A DNA stretch of 64,000 nucleotides from Mucilaginibacter sp. 44-25. GTDB taxonomy: Bacteria; Bacteroidota; Bacteroidia; Sphingobacteriales; Sphingobacteriaceae. The position numbers and the translations under genes are program-made. The stretch is taken from contig MKTS01000013.1 in the NCBI GenBank assembly GCA_001898335.1, forward strand, positions 62,001-126,000, given 5' to 3'. Under the pieces are notes generated by a model. The model ran no database searches, had not been told where the DNA came from, and worked only from the letters and a program-made list of their open reading frames with translations. Positions 26,916-33,867 of the stretch are shown here, one piece after another; positions within the stretch are counted from its first letter, which is position 1, and each line of letters begins with the position of its first letter.

Positions 26916-27770
26916 ATGGGATTCTCTGACAGTATTTTTTTTCGGCGCGATTTCCTGATCGCTACCCATCATGGTAAAGAAGATGCGATTGGGCCTTTAT
27001 TCAGGGAAAAGTTCGAGGCAAACATCATAGTGCCTAAAAATTTCAATACTGATGTTTTCGGCACCTTTAGCGGCGAGATAGAAAGAACCGGTACTCCCCT
27101 TGAAACAGCCAGGCGAAAATCAAAAGCCGCTTCGGAAGCTTTCAGGGTTAACCTGGTTATCGCCAGCGAAGGGTCTTTTGGTCCGCATCCGTCCCTGTAT
27201 TTTATACCTGCGGATGATGAAATATTGTTATTAACCGACTATGAAAATAATTTGGAGATAGCCGTAAGAGAAGTTTCTACGAAGACAAATTTCGCGGGAA
27301 AAGAAGTTACAACCCTTGATGAATTGAAGAGTTTTAGCGAAACTTCCGGCTTTCCTGATCACAAAGTGATTTTAAAAACCGTAGATGAGGGTCATTCAAC
27401 TATCATCAAGGACATCCAAAGCTGGGACGAATTACAGTCAACCGCGGAAATGCTACTGGCAACATACGGAAAGCTTTCAATAGAAACGGATATGCGGGCA
27501 ATGAACAACCCGACCAGAATGTCGGTAATTGCGCAAGCCGCCGAAAAACTGGCCAACCTCATGAACTCCAAATGCCCTCGTTGTAAAACTCCCGGGTTTG
27601 ATGTGGGTAAAAGTGAGCCGGGCCTGCCATGCAGTTTATGTAAGCTGCCCACAGAGAGCACTTTAAAACATGTTTACATCTGCAAAAAATGCGACTACCA
27701 TGAGGACGTGTATTATCCCTATAAAAAATCAGTTGAAGATCCTCAATACTGTCAATGGTGTAACCCATAA
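26916..27770 (+). CDS. Conserved protein with C-terminal zinc ribbon (DUF6671-like)
   Basis: 284 residues, no signal peptide or membrane segment. The N-terminal part has LIATHHGKEDAIGPLFREKF, NFNTDVFGTFSGEIERTGTPLETARRKS and LVIASEGSFGPHPSLYFIPADDE, a pattern I recall under DUF6671, although I cannot confirm it. The C-terminal part has paired Cys motifs (KCPRCKTPGFD, LPCSLCKLP, YICKKCDYHED, QYCQWCNP): eight Cys, enough for two zinc sites. Function unknown. The gene lies 63 nt after dabA and 11 nt before the Sua5 gene on the same strand, so it is probably co-transcribed with the DAB pair. Confidence 0.7.
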   Translation: MGFSDSIFFRRDFLIATHHGKEDAIGPLFREKFEANIIVPKNFNTDVFGTFSGEIERTGTPLETARRKSKAASEAFRVNLVIASEGSFGPHPSLYFIPADDEILLLTDYENNLEIAVREVSTKTNFAGKEVTTLDELKSFSETSGFPDHKVILKTVDEGHSTIIKDIQSWDELQSTAEMLLATYGKLSIETDMRAMNNPTRMSVIAQAAEKLANLMNSKCPRCKTPGFDVGKSEPGLPCSLCKLPTESTLKHVYICKKCDYHEDVYYPYKKSVEDPQYCQWCNP

Positions 27771-27781
27771 TTAATTAAACA

Positions 27782-28744
27782 ATGGCTCAATTAGAAACGG
27801 CATTAGGAAACGATATTTATAAAGCGGCAGAGTTACTGCGCGCCAATGAACTGGTAGCCATACCTACCGAAACAGTTTACGGACTGGCCGGCAATGCGTT
27901 TTCAGAAACCGCCGTTAAACAAATATTTCATGTTAAACAACGTCCGGCCAACAACCCGCTAATCATACACATACATCATACGGACGCTTTAAGTGAACTT
28001 GTAAAGGAAATACCTGATGAAGCTAAACTGTTGCTTGATGCTTTTACACCGGGCCCTATAACGTTCCTTTTGCCTAAAAAAGATAGAGTGTCTGATGTGT
28101 TAACAGCCGGGTTACCGGACGTAGCCATCAGGATACCCAACCATAAACTTACCCTGGCTTTGTTAAAGGAAGCGGCCCTGCCCATAGCCGCGCCAAGCGC
28201 AAACCCTTATACCTATATAAGCCCTACAAGCGCCGAACATGTATACAAGATGCTGCATGGAAAAATACCTTACATCCTTGATGGTGGGCCTTGTACCTTA
28301 GGGCTTGAATCAACCATTATTGGATTTCCGGGAGGCGTGCCTACTCTGTATCGTAAAGGCGCTATCACTATTGAAGAAATTGAGGCTCAAATAGGCAAAG
28401 TAAGGCTTGCAACAACAGAAAAGATAGTTGCACCGGGCATGCACCTGAAACATTATAGCCCTAAAACAAGGCTTATTTTAAGTGATGATCCCGAACAGGA
28501 TATCCGCAACTATCAGCATCAGAGAACAGGGTTTATCACTTATAATACCTACTCGGATGCATTGGCGACTGGAGATCAGGTATTGTTATGCCAGCATGAT
28601 GATTTTAAAACAGCCGGAGCTAATTTATACGCGGCCATGCACCTGATGGATAGCCGTAATTATGATATCATCATCGCACGCAAATTTCCGGAAACAGGTA
28701 TTGGCTTGTCAATAAATGACCGCCTGAACCGGGCAAAGACTTAG
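27782..28744 (+). CDS. L-threonylcarbamoyladenylate synthase, Sua5 type
   Basis: 320 residues. YrdC domain at 10-195: LRANELVAIPTETVYGLAGNAF, KQRPANNPLIIHI, PGPITFLLPKKD, and IAAPSANPYTYISPTSAEHV. The linker APGMHLKHYSPKTRL and a C-terminal Rossmann-like Sua5 domain mark the longer Sua5 form, not the short TsaC. It makes threonylcarbamoyl-AMP from threonine, ATP and bicarbonate/CO2, the first step of t6A37 tRNA modification. Placement after dabAB puts a bicarbonate consumer in a bicarbonate-supply operon. The 11-nt gap to the preceding gene supports co-transcription. Confidence 0.9.
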   Translation: MAQLETALGNDIYKAAELLRANELVAIPTETVYGLAGNAFSETAVKQIFHVKQRPANNPLIIHIHHTDALSELVKEIPDEAKLLLDAFTPGPITFLLPKKDRVSDVLTAGLPDVAIRIPNHKLTLALLKEAALPIAAPSANPYTYISPTSAEHVYKMLHGKIPYILDGGPCTLGLESTIIGFPGGVPTLYRKGAITIEEIEAQIGKVRLATTEKIVAPGMHLKHYSPKTRLILSDDPEQDIRNYQHQRTGFITYNTYSDALATGDQVLLCQHDDFKTAGANLYAAMHLMDSRNYDIIIARKFPETGIGLSINDRLNRAKT

Positions 28745-28817
28745 CCAGAAAAACGCTATACCAGCATATTACTCACACTCAAATACTAATTAAACCAAAT
28801 ATTAAGCAGATAGAAAA

Positions 28818-29126
28818 ATGAAAAAGCAAGCAAACGAATTTACACTCATTGACGGTACTTTTTCTGTATCGGAAGCGAACGAACTGTTACTGACGCTATT
28901 CCAAAATAAATTGCGTTTCCACAGGTTAAAAAGCTTTAGTCATCAGGAAATATGGGGTACGCCTGATGCAAAATCTGAAAAACGTATACAGCAATTGGAA
29001 CAAGAGATCGAAAGAATATCTCATTTCTTAAAAGATAAGGACCAGGACGAAGATTTTGAGATACATGCTAATATTAAAATAGAATACGTGCGCGAACAGA
29101 ACAAGTTATTGGAGCAAACCGCCTAA
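28818..29126 (+). CDS. Small charged coiled-coil protein of unknown function
   Basis: 102 residues, soluble. The N-terminal part reads FTLIDGTFSVSEANELLLTLF; the second half is a likely coiled coil (SEKRIQQLEQEIERISHFLKDKDQ) ending in EYVREQNKLLEQ. I do not recognise a named family. Last gene of the operon, 73 nt after the Sua5 gene and before the strong hairpin at 29195. Confidence 0.65.
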   Translation: MKKQANEFTLIDGTFSVSEANELLLTLFQNKLRFHRLKSFSHQEIWGTPDAKSEKRIQQLEQEIERISHFLKDKDQDEDFEIHANIKIEYVREQNKLLEQTA

Positions 29127-29194
29127 TCTTTGACTATGATAAATTGATATAGATACTTCAAAGGCCTTTTTGGATAGATACCAAAGTACAAACC

Positions 29195-29240
29195 TACCCC
29201 CGCTTTAACGTTTTAAATAGCATTAAGCGGGGGTATTTAA
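29195..29240 (+). terminator. Strong GC-rich terminator hairpin of the DAB operon
   Basis: TACCCCCGCTT (29195-29205) pairs perfectly with AAGCGGGGGTA (29225-29235) across a 19-nt loop, then TTTAATT. The T-run is short, so termination may be partial, but the position 68 nt after the last gene fits. Confidence 0.7.
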
Positions 29241-29266
29241 TTGCCTGCCAATTGGTATATTCGTTC

Positions 29267-30418
29267 ATGTATTTTGTGTTCGGGCTTCGCAGTTCGTTAC
29301 TTCTGGCCTTTTTTATTCATCTGGTTGTTTATGCAGTACTTTTTTTAAAGCGAAGCGTACAACGAGGCAGATTATCCGATCGGTTAATCGGGGTTTTCTT
29401 TTTACTGGCTGCATTGTTTATTGCTCCATGGATGCTGGGCTTTGGCGGCTGGTACGATACCCAACCCTACCGGGATATCTTATTCTACGTACCCTTTTTA
29501 CAACCTTTGTTTTTCGGCCCGCTCCTTTATTTCTACGTAAAAGCGCTTACCAACGTAAATTATCGGCTCACTAAAACCGACTTAATACATTTCGTACCCG
29601 GATCAGTTTACTTGATATGGACAGTTGCCGTATTCGTTGTAGATAAATTATTACTCAAGCGCTATTACCTGATGAATGGCAGAACAGATCCGGATTTTGA
29701 CCCGTGGTTTAGTTGGATATGGCTGGGCAGCGTTCTTATTTATCTTATTCTTACAATAAAGCATTATCGGAAGTATAAATTATACAGTAGGGCGGAGTTT
29801 TCTTTTGCAGATATAGTAAGCTTTCATTGGCTCAGAAACTTCCTTTACGCGTTCACCACCCTAAGCGCTCTCTTCTTATTTGAACACATACTATCACTCA
29901 TCGTTGAACTACATTACGGACAAGCTTGGTATTATTTCTTAGCATTCGCTATTATCTGTTATTACATGGCAATTAGTGCTTATGGCAACAGTTTTGTCCC
30001 GGAAGCTAAGCTAACCTTTCAACCTGAAAACCTGGCAACCTATCAGGATGTAATTCCAGGCCAGGGAGCTTCTGCATCAGCAGATCATTCCTGGATGATA
30101 CCCTGGAAACAAAAACTCGAACAAGCCATGGCTGATCGTATCTTTCTTTCCGCAGATCTTACCCTTTCGGACCTGGCCCAGCAGCTCGAAACAAATGCAT
30201 CATTACTCAGTAAAGTGATCAATAACAGTTACGGGCAATCGTTTAACGATTTTATTAATTCGGCAAGAGTTACTGAGGCTACTCGCCTTATGAAAGATCC
30301 TTATTATCAAAATTATAGTTTGCATGCTATAGCCCTGGAAGCCGGTTTTTATTCAAAAGCTACCTTTAACAGGGCGTTTAAAAAGTTTACCGGTACTAAC
30401 CCCAGCGAGTATTTTTAA
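29267..30418 (+). CDS. AraC family regulator with N-terminal membrane domain
   Basis: 383 residues from the ATG at 29267. The first about 240 residues hold seven or so hydrophobic helices (SSLLLAFFIHLVVYAVLFL, IGVFFLLAALFIAPWMLGFGG, then FYVPFLQPLFFGPLLYFYVKAL). The C-terminal about 100 residues are an AraC HTH pair: LTLSDLAQQLETNASLLSKVINNSYGQSFNDFIN and YSLHAIALEAGFYSKATFNRAFKKFTGTNPSEYF. Membrane-bound AraC proteins of this design are common in Bacteroidota and presumably relay an envelope signal. DoxX follows after 86 nt. Target unknown. Confidence 0.85.
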   Translation: MYFVFGLRSSLLLAFFIHLVVYAVLFLKRSVQRGRLSDRLIGVFFLLAALFIAPWMLGFGGWYDTQPYRDILFYVPFLQPLFFGPLLYFYVKALTNVNYRLTKTDLIHFVPGSVYLIWTVAVFVVDKLLLKRYYLMNGRTDPDFDPWFSWIWLGSVLIYLILTIKHYRKYKLYSRAEFSFADIVSFHWLRNFLYAFTTLSALFLFEHILSLIVELHYGQAWYYFLAFAIICYYMAISAYGNSFVPEAKLTFQPENLATYQDVIPGQGASASADHSWMIPWKQKLEQAMADRIFLSADLTLSDLAQQLETNASLLSKVINNSYGQSFNDFINSARVTEATRLMKDPYYQNYSLHAIALEAGFYSKATFNRAFKKFTGTNPSEYF

Positions 30419-30504
30419 AATGAGCTAATTTAGTTGACTCATAACATGATTTGAGGCGATGCAACAGCAAAAAGCGCAGAAATTGCAACAAAAAAACTCA
30501 AATC

Positions 30505-30990
30505 ATGACAAATTATTTCAAGTCTTTTACCCGGCCGCAAGTGTTGCCGCATTGGTATCAGGACCTCCTTACAGCCATACCGCGAATAGTGTGCGGTTAT
30601 TTACTCACCTCCGATTTTGGCTCTTCTAAATTTGGCTTGCCATGGAGCCCGGCAGACAGCAACCTTCATCTCTTTGAGGTATCTTTTTGGTTCCCAAATG
30701 ATGTAGCCGGATACGGCGGTATTTTTAAAATGTTCCCGATATTCTTTGCCTGGATGGGCGCTTTTAGCGAAGCAGTTGGCGGGCTTTTTATTGTATTCGG
30801 GTTTCAAACAAGGCTTTTTAGTATACTGATACTTTTAACAATGCTGGTAGCCGTATTTATGCAACAGTGGCATAACGGAATGTGGAGCATGTTGCCGGCA
30901 CTGGGCTTTGCCTGGGTAGCAATGTATAGCAGCGTATTAGGCAGCGGGCGTTTCGGTATCGATTATTTAATTACACGGTCAAGCAAATGA
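30505..30990 (+). CDS. DoxX family membrane protein
   Basis: 161 residues from the ATG at 30505 (MTNYFKSF); an ATG at 30451 would add a polar low-complexity tail and is less likely. Four hydrophobic segments; the DoxX-type region FFAWMGAFSEAVGGLFIVFGFQTRLFSILILLTMLVAVF holds the E-x-x-GG and G-x-x-TR positions. DoxX proteins are small inner-membrane proteins tied to redox stress in some bacteria; the role here is unknown. Its stop overlaps the next start by 4 nt (ATGA), so the two are coupled. Confidence 0.82.
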   Translation: MTNYFKSFTRPQVLPHWYQDLLTAIPRIVCGYLLTSDFGSSKFGLPWSPADSNLHLFEVSFWFPNDVAGYGGIFKMFPIFFAWMGAFSEAVGGLFIVFGFQTRLFSILILLTMLVAVFMQQWHNGMWSMLPALGFAWVAMYSSVLGSGRFGIDYLITRSSK

Positions 30991-31349
30991 AAAAGATAAT
31001 AATGATCTGCATATTCACTGCTTTCGCGGTGTTGCAATTTAGCTGTGTTCAAAAAACAAAAAAAGTGATTATTCACTTGAAACTACACGTTACCGGCATA
31101 AAAGACATCAAAAGTGCAGGGATAAGGGGCGATGGAAAACCACTAAGCTGGGATAAGGACTTAGAGATGAAACCTTTGATTAATGACTCGCTATATACAG
31201 CTACTTTTACTACAGTTACAGGCTATAATTTTGTAGAATGCAAATTCACGGTTAACGGCCAAACGGAATTAAACGGGCAACCTAACCGAAGGATCAATTT
31301 TAAAGACAGGAATGAAGTGAACTACGAGGCAACTTTTAACCAACCATAA
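30987..31349 (+). CDS. Small lipoprotein with a starch-binding-like beta fold
   Basis: 120 residues, lipobox LQFSC after IIMICIFTAFAV, so a membrane-anchored lipoprotein. The mature part resembles a CBM20/48-like beta-sandwich: SAGIRGDGKPLSWDKDLEMKP, then DSLYTATFTT and VECKFTVNGQTELNGQPNR. I see this as similarity of pattern and not a firm family call. Start ATG overlaps the DoxX stop (ATGA), indicating co-translation. Confidence 0.65.
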   Translation: MKKIIMICIFTAFAVLQFSCVQKTKKVIIHLKLHVTGIKDIKSAGIRGDGKPLSWDKDLEMKPLINDSLYTATFTTVTGYNFVECKFTVNGQTELNGQPNRRINFKDRNEVNYEATFNQP

Positions 31350-31360
31350 TATGCTCAATA

Positions 31361-31390
31361 ATAAAGGGGGCCCGTTATGGCACCCTTTAT
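31361..31390. terminator. Bidirectional terminator between convergent genes
   Basis: ATAAAGGG (31361-31368) pairs with CCCTTTAT (31383-31390), with three more inner G-C pairs after one mismatch. It lies between the lipoprotein stop (31349) and the GH16 stop (31416), and can serve both strands. Confidence 0.65.
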
Positions 31391-31415
31391 ATATTGTTTA
31401 TGCTTTATCTCTTGA

Positions 31416-32270
31416 TTAGTCTTTTTTCTGATATACTCTAATGTAATCAATCTCGTATTTACGCGGAAACGTGGTATGGCTGGGGTTTCCTCCATTATCA
31501 CCCCCTAAAGCTAAGTTCACCAGAATATAATGCGGCTGTTTGAATGGGTTTATCTCGGTACCGTCCTGGTTAACCAGATCCTTTAATTCAACCCGGTTAA
31601 GCAAACTATCATCAACAAATAAACTAATGGCGGTAGAGTCCCAGTCCATTCGCCATGTGTGGAAATGTTTACTCCAATTTTTCCCTTTCAGATTTTTAAT
31701 TGGCGTAGTGTTGCTGTACCATTTTGCTTTGTAAGCGGTATTGGTACCACAAGCAATGTTGGCCAGTAATTTACCACGGTAGTATTCCATAATATCAATT
31801 TCGCCGTTAGATGGCCATTGCCCTTTTTCCCCAAGCGTCCAAAAGGCAGGCCAAAGGCCAGCAGCGGTATCAATACGCGCCCGCATCACCATACGGCCAT
31901 AAAGCCATTTTTTTGCATGCGCTGTGTTTAAGCTCGCCGATGTATAATCAATGTATTTCCTGTTGGTACGCCAGTCGGTACTTTCAGCAAGATAACCCGG
32001 ATTTAATACATGTTCATTTCTGGCCTCAATGATGAGTTTACCGTCTTTACAGTAAGCATTTTCGGGCTGATACCACTGTAATTCGTGGTTACGTACAAAG
32101 CCTTTCTCAAACTGCCAGTTAGCGGTATCAGGTGCGCCATCTTTATCAAACTCATCGCTCCAAACCAACTCATATGATCCGTTAGAGCCTTTATCCTGAG
32201 CCTTTGTAATCGTCATATTAATGCAGTTAATAAAAAAAATGGTGGTCAGGATATTTTTAAGAATTTTCAT
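31416..32270 (-). CDS. Glycoside hydrolase family 16 beta-glucanase (laminarinase-like)
   Basis: 284 residues with signal peptide (ILKNILTTIFFINCINMTITKAQ). GH16 core: YELVWSDEFDKDGAPDTANWQFE, KWLYGRMVMRARIDTAAGLWPAFW, and the catalytic GEIDIMEYY with nucleophile Glu157, Asp159 and acid/base Glu162. C-terminal YEIDYIRVYQ is typical. The bulge-containing E-I-D-I-M-E form is that of laminarinases/lichenases, so beta-1,3- or mixed-linkage glucan is likely. It lies 35 nt downstream of the flavin reductase on the same strand; separate from the SusC/D locus 6 kb away. Confidence 0.9.
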   Translation of the reverse strand: MKILKNILTTIFFINCINMTITKAQDKGSNGSYELVWSDEFDKDGAPDTANWQFEKGFVRNHELQWYQPENAYCKDGKLIIEARNEHVLNPGYLAESTDWRTNRKYIDYTSASLNTAHAKKWLYGRMVMRARIDTAAGLWPAFWTLGEKGQWPSNGEIDIMEYYRGKLLANIACGTNTAYKAKWYSNTTPIKNLKGKNWSKHFHTWRMDWDSTAISLFVDDSLLNRVELKDLVNQDGTEINPFKQPHYILVNLALGGDNGGNPSHTTFPRKYEIDYIRVYQKKD

Positions 32271-32305
32271 TTAAGGAGCTTTGATTTAAGTAATCTATGA
32301 AATTG

Positions 32306-32944
32306 CTATTCTGTTACAGCTTTGAGGGATAAACCAGGCTTAGCGTAAGGAAGCCTTCCAAGAAAACCGGGTAAAAAATAACTATCGAGCCCAGTCCCTG
32401 TTACCGTACTAACACCAACATGGTCTATAGTACCATCAGGTAATACCGCGGCATCATCAAGAATGAGGTGTTGTATTTTACCGATAACGATGGTAGTGCC
32501 GTTTAGATCTATATCCAATATTTGTTCAGGAACGAGGCCTATTTTTACAGACGATTCGGCTACAAAAGGCGCTTTAAAATCCTCAAGATAATATTCATTA
32601 AAACCACACTCCTTAAATTCCGACACACCCGAAGGGTAGCTCGCGCTGGTTTGATGCGCATTAACGTAGAAATTCTCCTGAACGTTATTAAGTGTATACT
32701 GCTTAACCGACCCAATGTTTTTTAGGCTATCGTTATGTGGCCTTGCCGGGCGTATGACCATGCCTAAAAGCGGAGGATTTGAGCCCATATGAAAAACCGA
32801 ACTCACCACACACAGATTTGGCTTTCCATCTTCACTTATGGTACCTAATAAGTTAAGCGGTTTATAACCGCTTATGCTATTCATCATAGCCGTGCGGTAT
32901 GATTTTTCCATTTCCGCTATTTGCTCACTGCTGATTACTTTCAT
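32306..32944 (-). CDS. Flavin reductase-like, FMN-binding split-barrel protein
   Basis: 212 residues from the ATG at 32944. A split-barrel flavin-binding domain: NLLGTISEDGKPNLCVVSSVFHMGSNPPLLGMVIRPARPHNDSLKNI, then YTLNNVQENFYVNAHQTSASYPSGVSEFKECGF, matching the flavin reductase/DIM6 family that binds FMN and often reduces it with NAD(P)H. It starts 1 nt after the SDR stop, so the two are co-translated. Substrate unknown; the SDR partner has an altered active site. Confidence 0.83.
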   Translation of the reverse strand: MKVISSEQIAEMEKSYRTAMMNSISGYKPLNLLGTISEDGKPNLCVVSSVFHMGSNPPLLGMVIRPARPHNDSLKNIGSVKQYTLNNVQENFYVNAHQTSASYPSGVSEFKECGFNEYYLEDFKAPFVAESSVKIGLVPEQILDIDLNGTTIVIGKIQHLILDDAAVLPDGTIDHVGVSTVTGTGLDSYFLPGFLGRLPYAKPGLSLKAVTE

Positions 32945-32945
32945 C

Positions 32946-33662
32946 CTAAAAAGTTTTAATGTTACCCATGCCACCATCCACAGCTATAACTTGCCCCGTT
33001 ATCCATCCGGCGTTATCAGACAGCAGAAATTCTATAGCACTACTAATATCCTGTGGCTGCCCATAACGGCCCAAAGGATGCCTTTTTGCCGAAGCCTCCT
33101 TCTTTTCATCGGTACTGAGCAGATTAGCCGCCAAAGGGGTATTAGTAAGCGAGGGCGCTACAACATTTACACGAATGTGCTGGCCGGCCGTTTCTGCAGC
33201 TAAAGCCAATGCGAAGCCTTCTAACGCGCCTTTAGCAGCGCTTACACTGGTATGGTACGGCATGCCGGTTTTGGCGGCCACAGAGCTGATATATACTACA
33301 GATGCATTACCTGACGCTTTGAGTAAAGGCAAAGCCTGCCGTGTAATCCTAATGGCACCGAGGGTGTTAATCTGGTAATCGTTAATAAAATCATCATCAG
33401 AGAGCCTGCTAAATGGTTTAAGGTTAATACTTCCGGCACAATAGATCAACCCGTGCAATTGCTGAGGTAAAAAGGACGCGAGCTCATCAATATTTTTTGT
33501 CAGATCGGCTTCTATATATTTTACACCCGATGGCCAGTTATCACCAGCTTTGCGGGATATGGCATAAATATTGGCTCTTTCCGCGGCAAGTGATGTTAGC
33601 AAATGCGTACCTATAGCAGAGGCCGCACCTGCAATCAGATAGTTTTTGTTTTCAAAGCTCAT
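32946..33662 (-). CDS. Atypical SDR lacking the catalytic tyrosine
   Basis: 238 residues from the ATG at 33662 (MSFENKNYL). Rossmann SDR fold with IAGAASAIGTHLLTSL, the IYCAGSI equivalent of NNAG, YISSVAA, and C-terminal GRYGQPQDISSAIEFLLSDNAGWITGQVIAVDGGM. The active-site stretch is YHTSVSAAKGALEGF: the position four before Lys144 is Val140, where classical SDRs have Tyr. Tyr136 is eight residues before the Lys. It may be non-catalytic or use another residue. Directly upstream of the flavin reductase (1-nt gap). Confidence 0.82.
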   Translation of the reverse strand: MSFENKNYLIAGAASAIGTHLLTSLAAERANIYAISRKAGDNWPSGVKYIEADLTKNIDELASFLPQQLHGLIYCAGSINLKPFSRLSDDDFINDYQINTLGAIRITRQALPLLKASGNASVVYISSVAAKTGMPYHTSVSAAKGALEGFALALAAETAGQHIRVNVVAPSLTNTPLAANLLSTDEKKEASAKRHPLGRYGQPQDISSAIEFLLSDNAGWITGQVIAVDGGMGNIKTF

Positions 33663-33782
33663 ATTGATCAAGTACAATTATGTTAAAAAACTAAGCAATT
33701 CAATAATACCTTTCCCTGTATTTTGTTTGAGGCGCGATATTTTATTGAGCGAAGATCTACACTTATAAATTGTAAAAGTAAT

Positions 33783-33813
33783 AAAAAAGCACCCTGCATG
33801 GCAGTGGTGCTTT
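33783..33813 (-). terminator. Terminator of the DPP-IV-like gene
   Basis: AAAGCACC (33786-33793) pairs with GGTGCTTT (33806-33813), with inner CTGC/GCAG and a 3-nt loop. On the reverse strand it is followed by TTTTTTATT. It lies 55 nt past the peptidase stop at 33868. Confidence 0.85.
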
Positions 33814-33867
33814 CATCAACTAAACTAACTTATTAACAGGCGTACAAAAAAATCTTAAGAGTAAATT

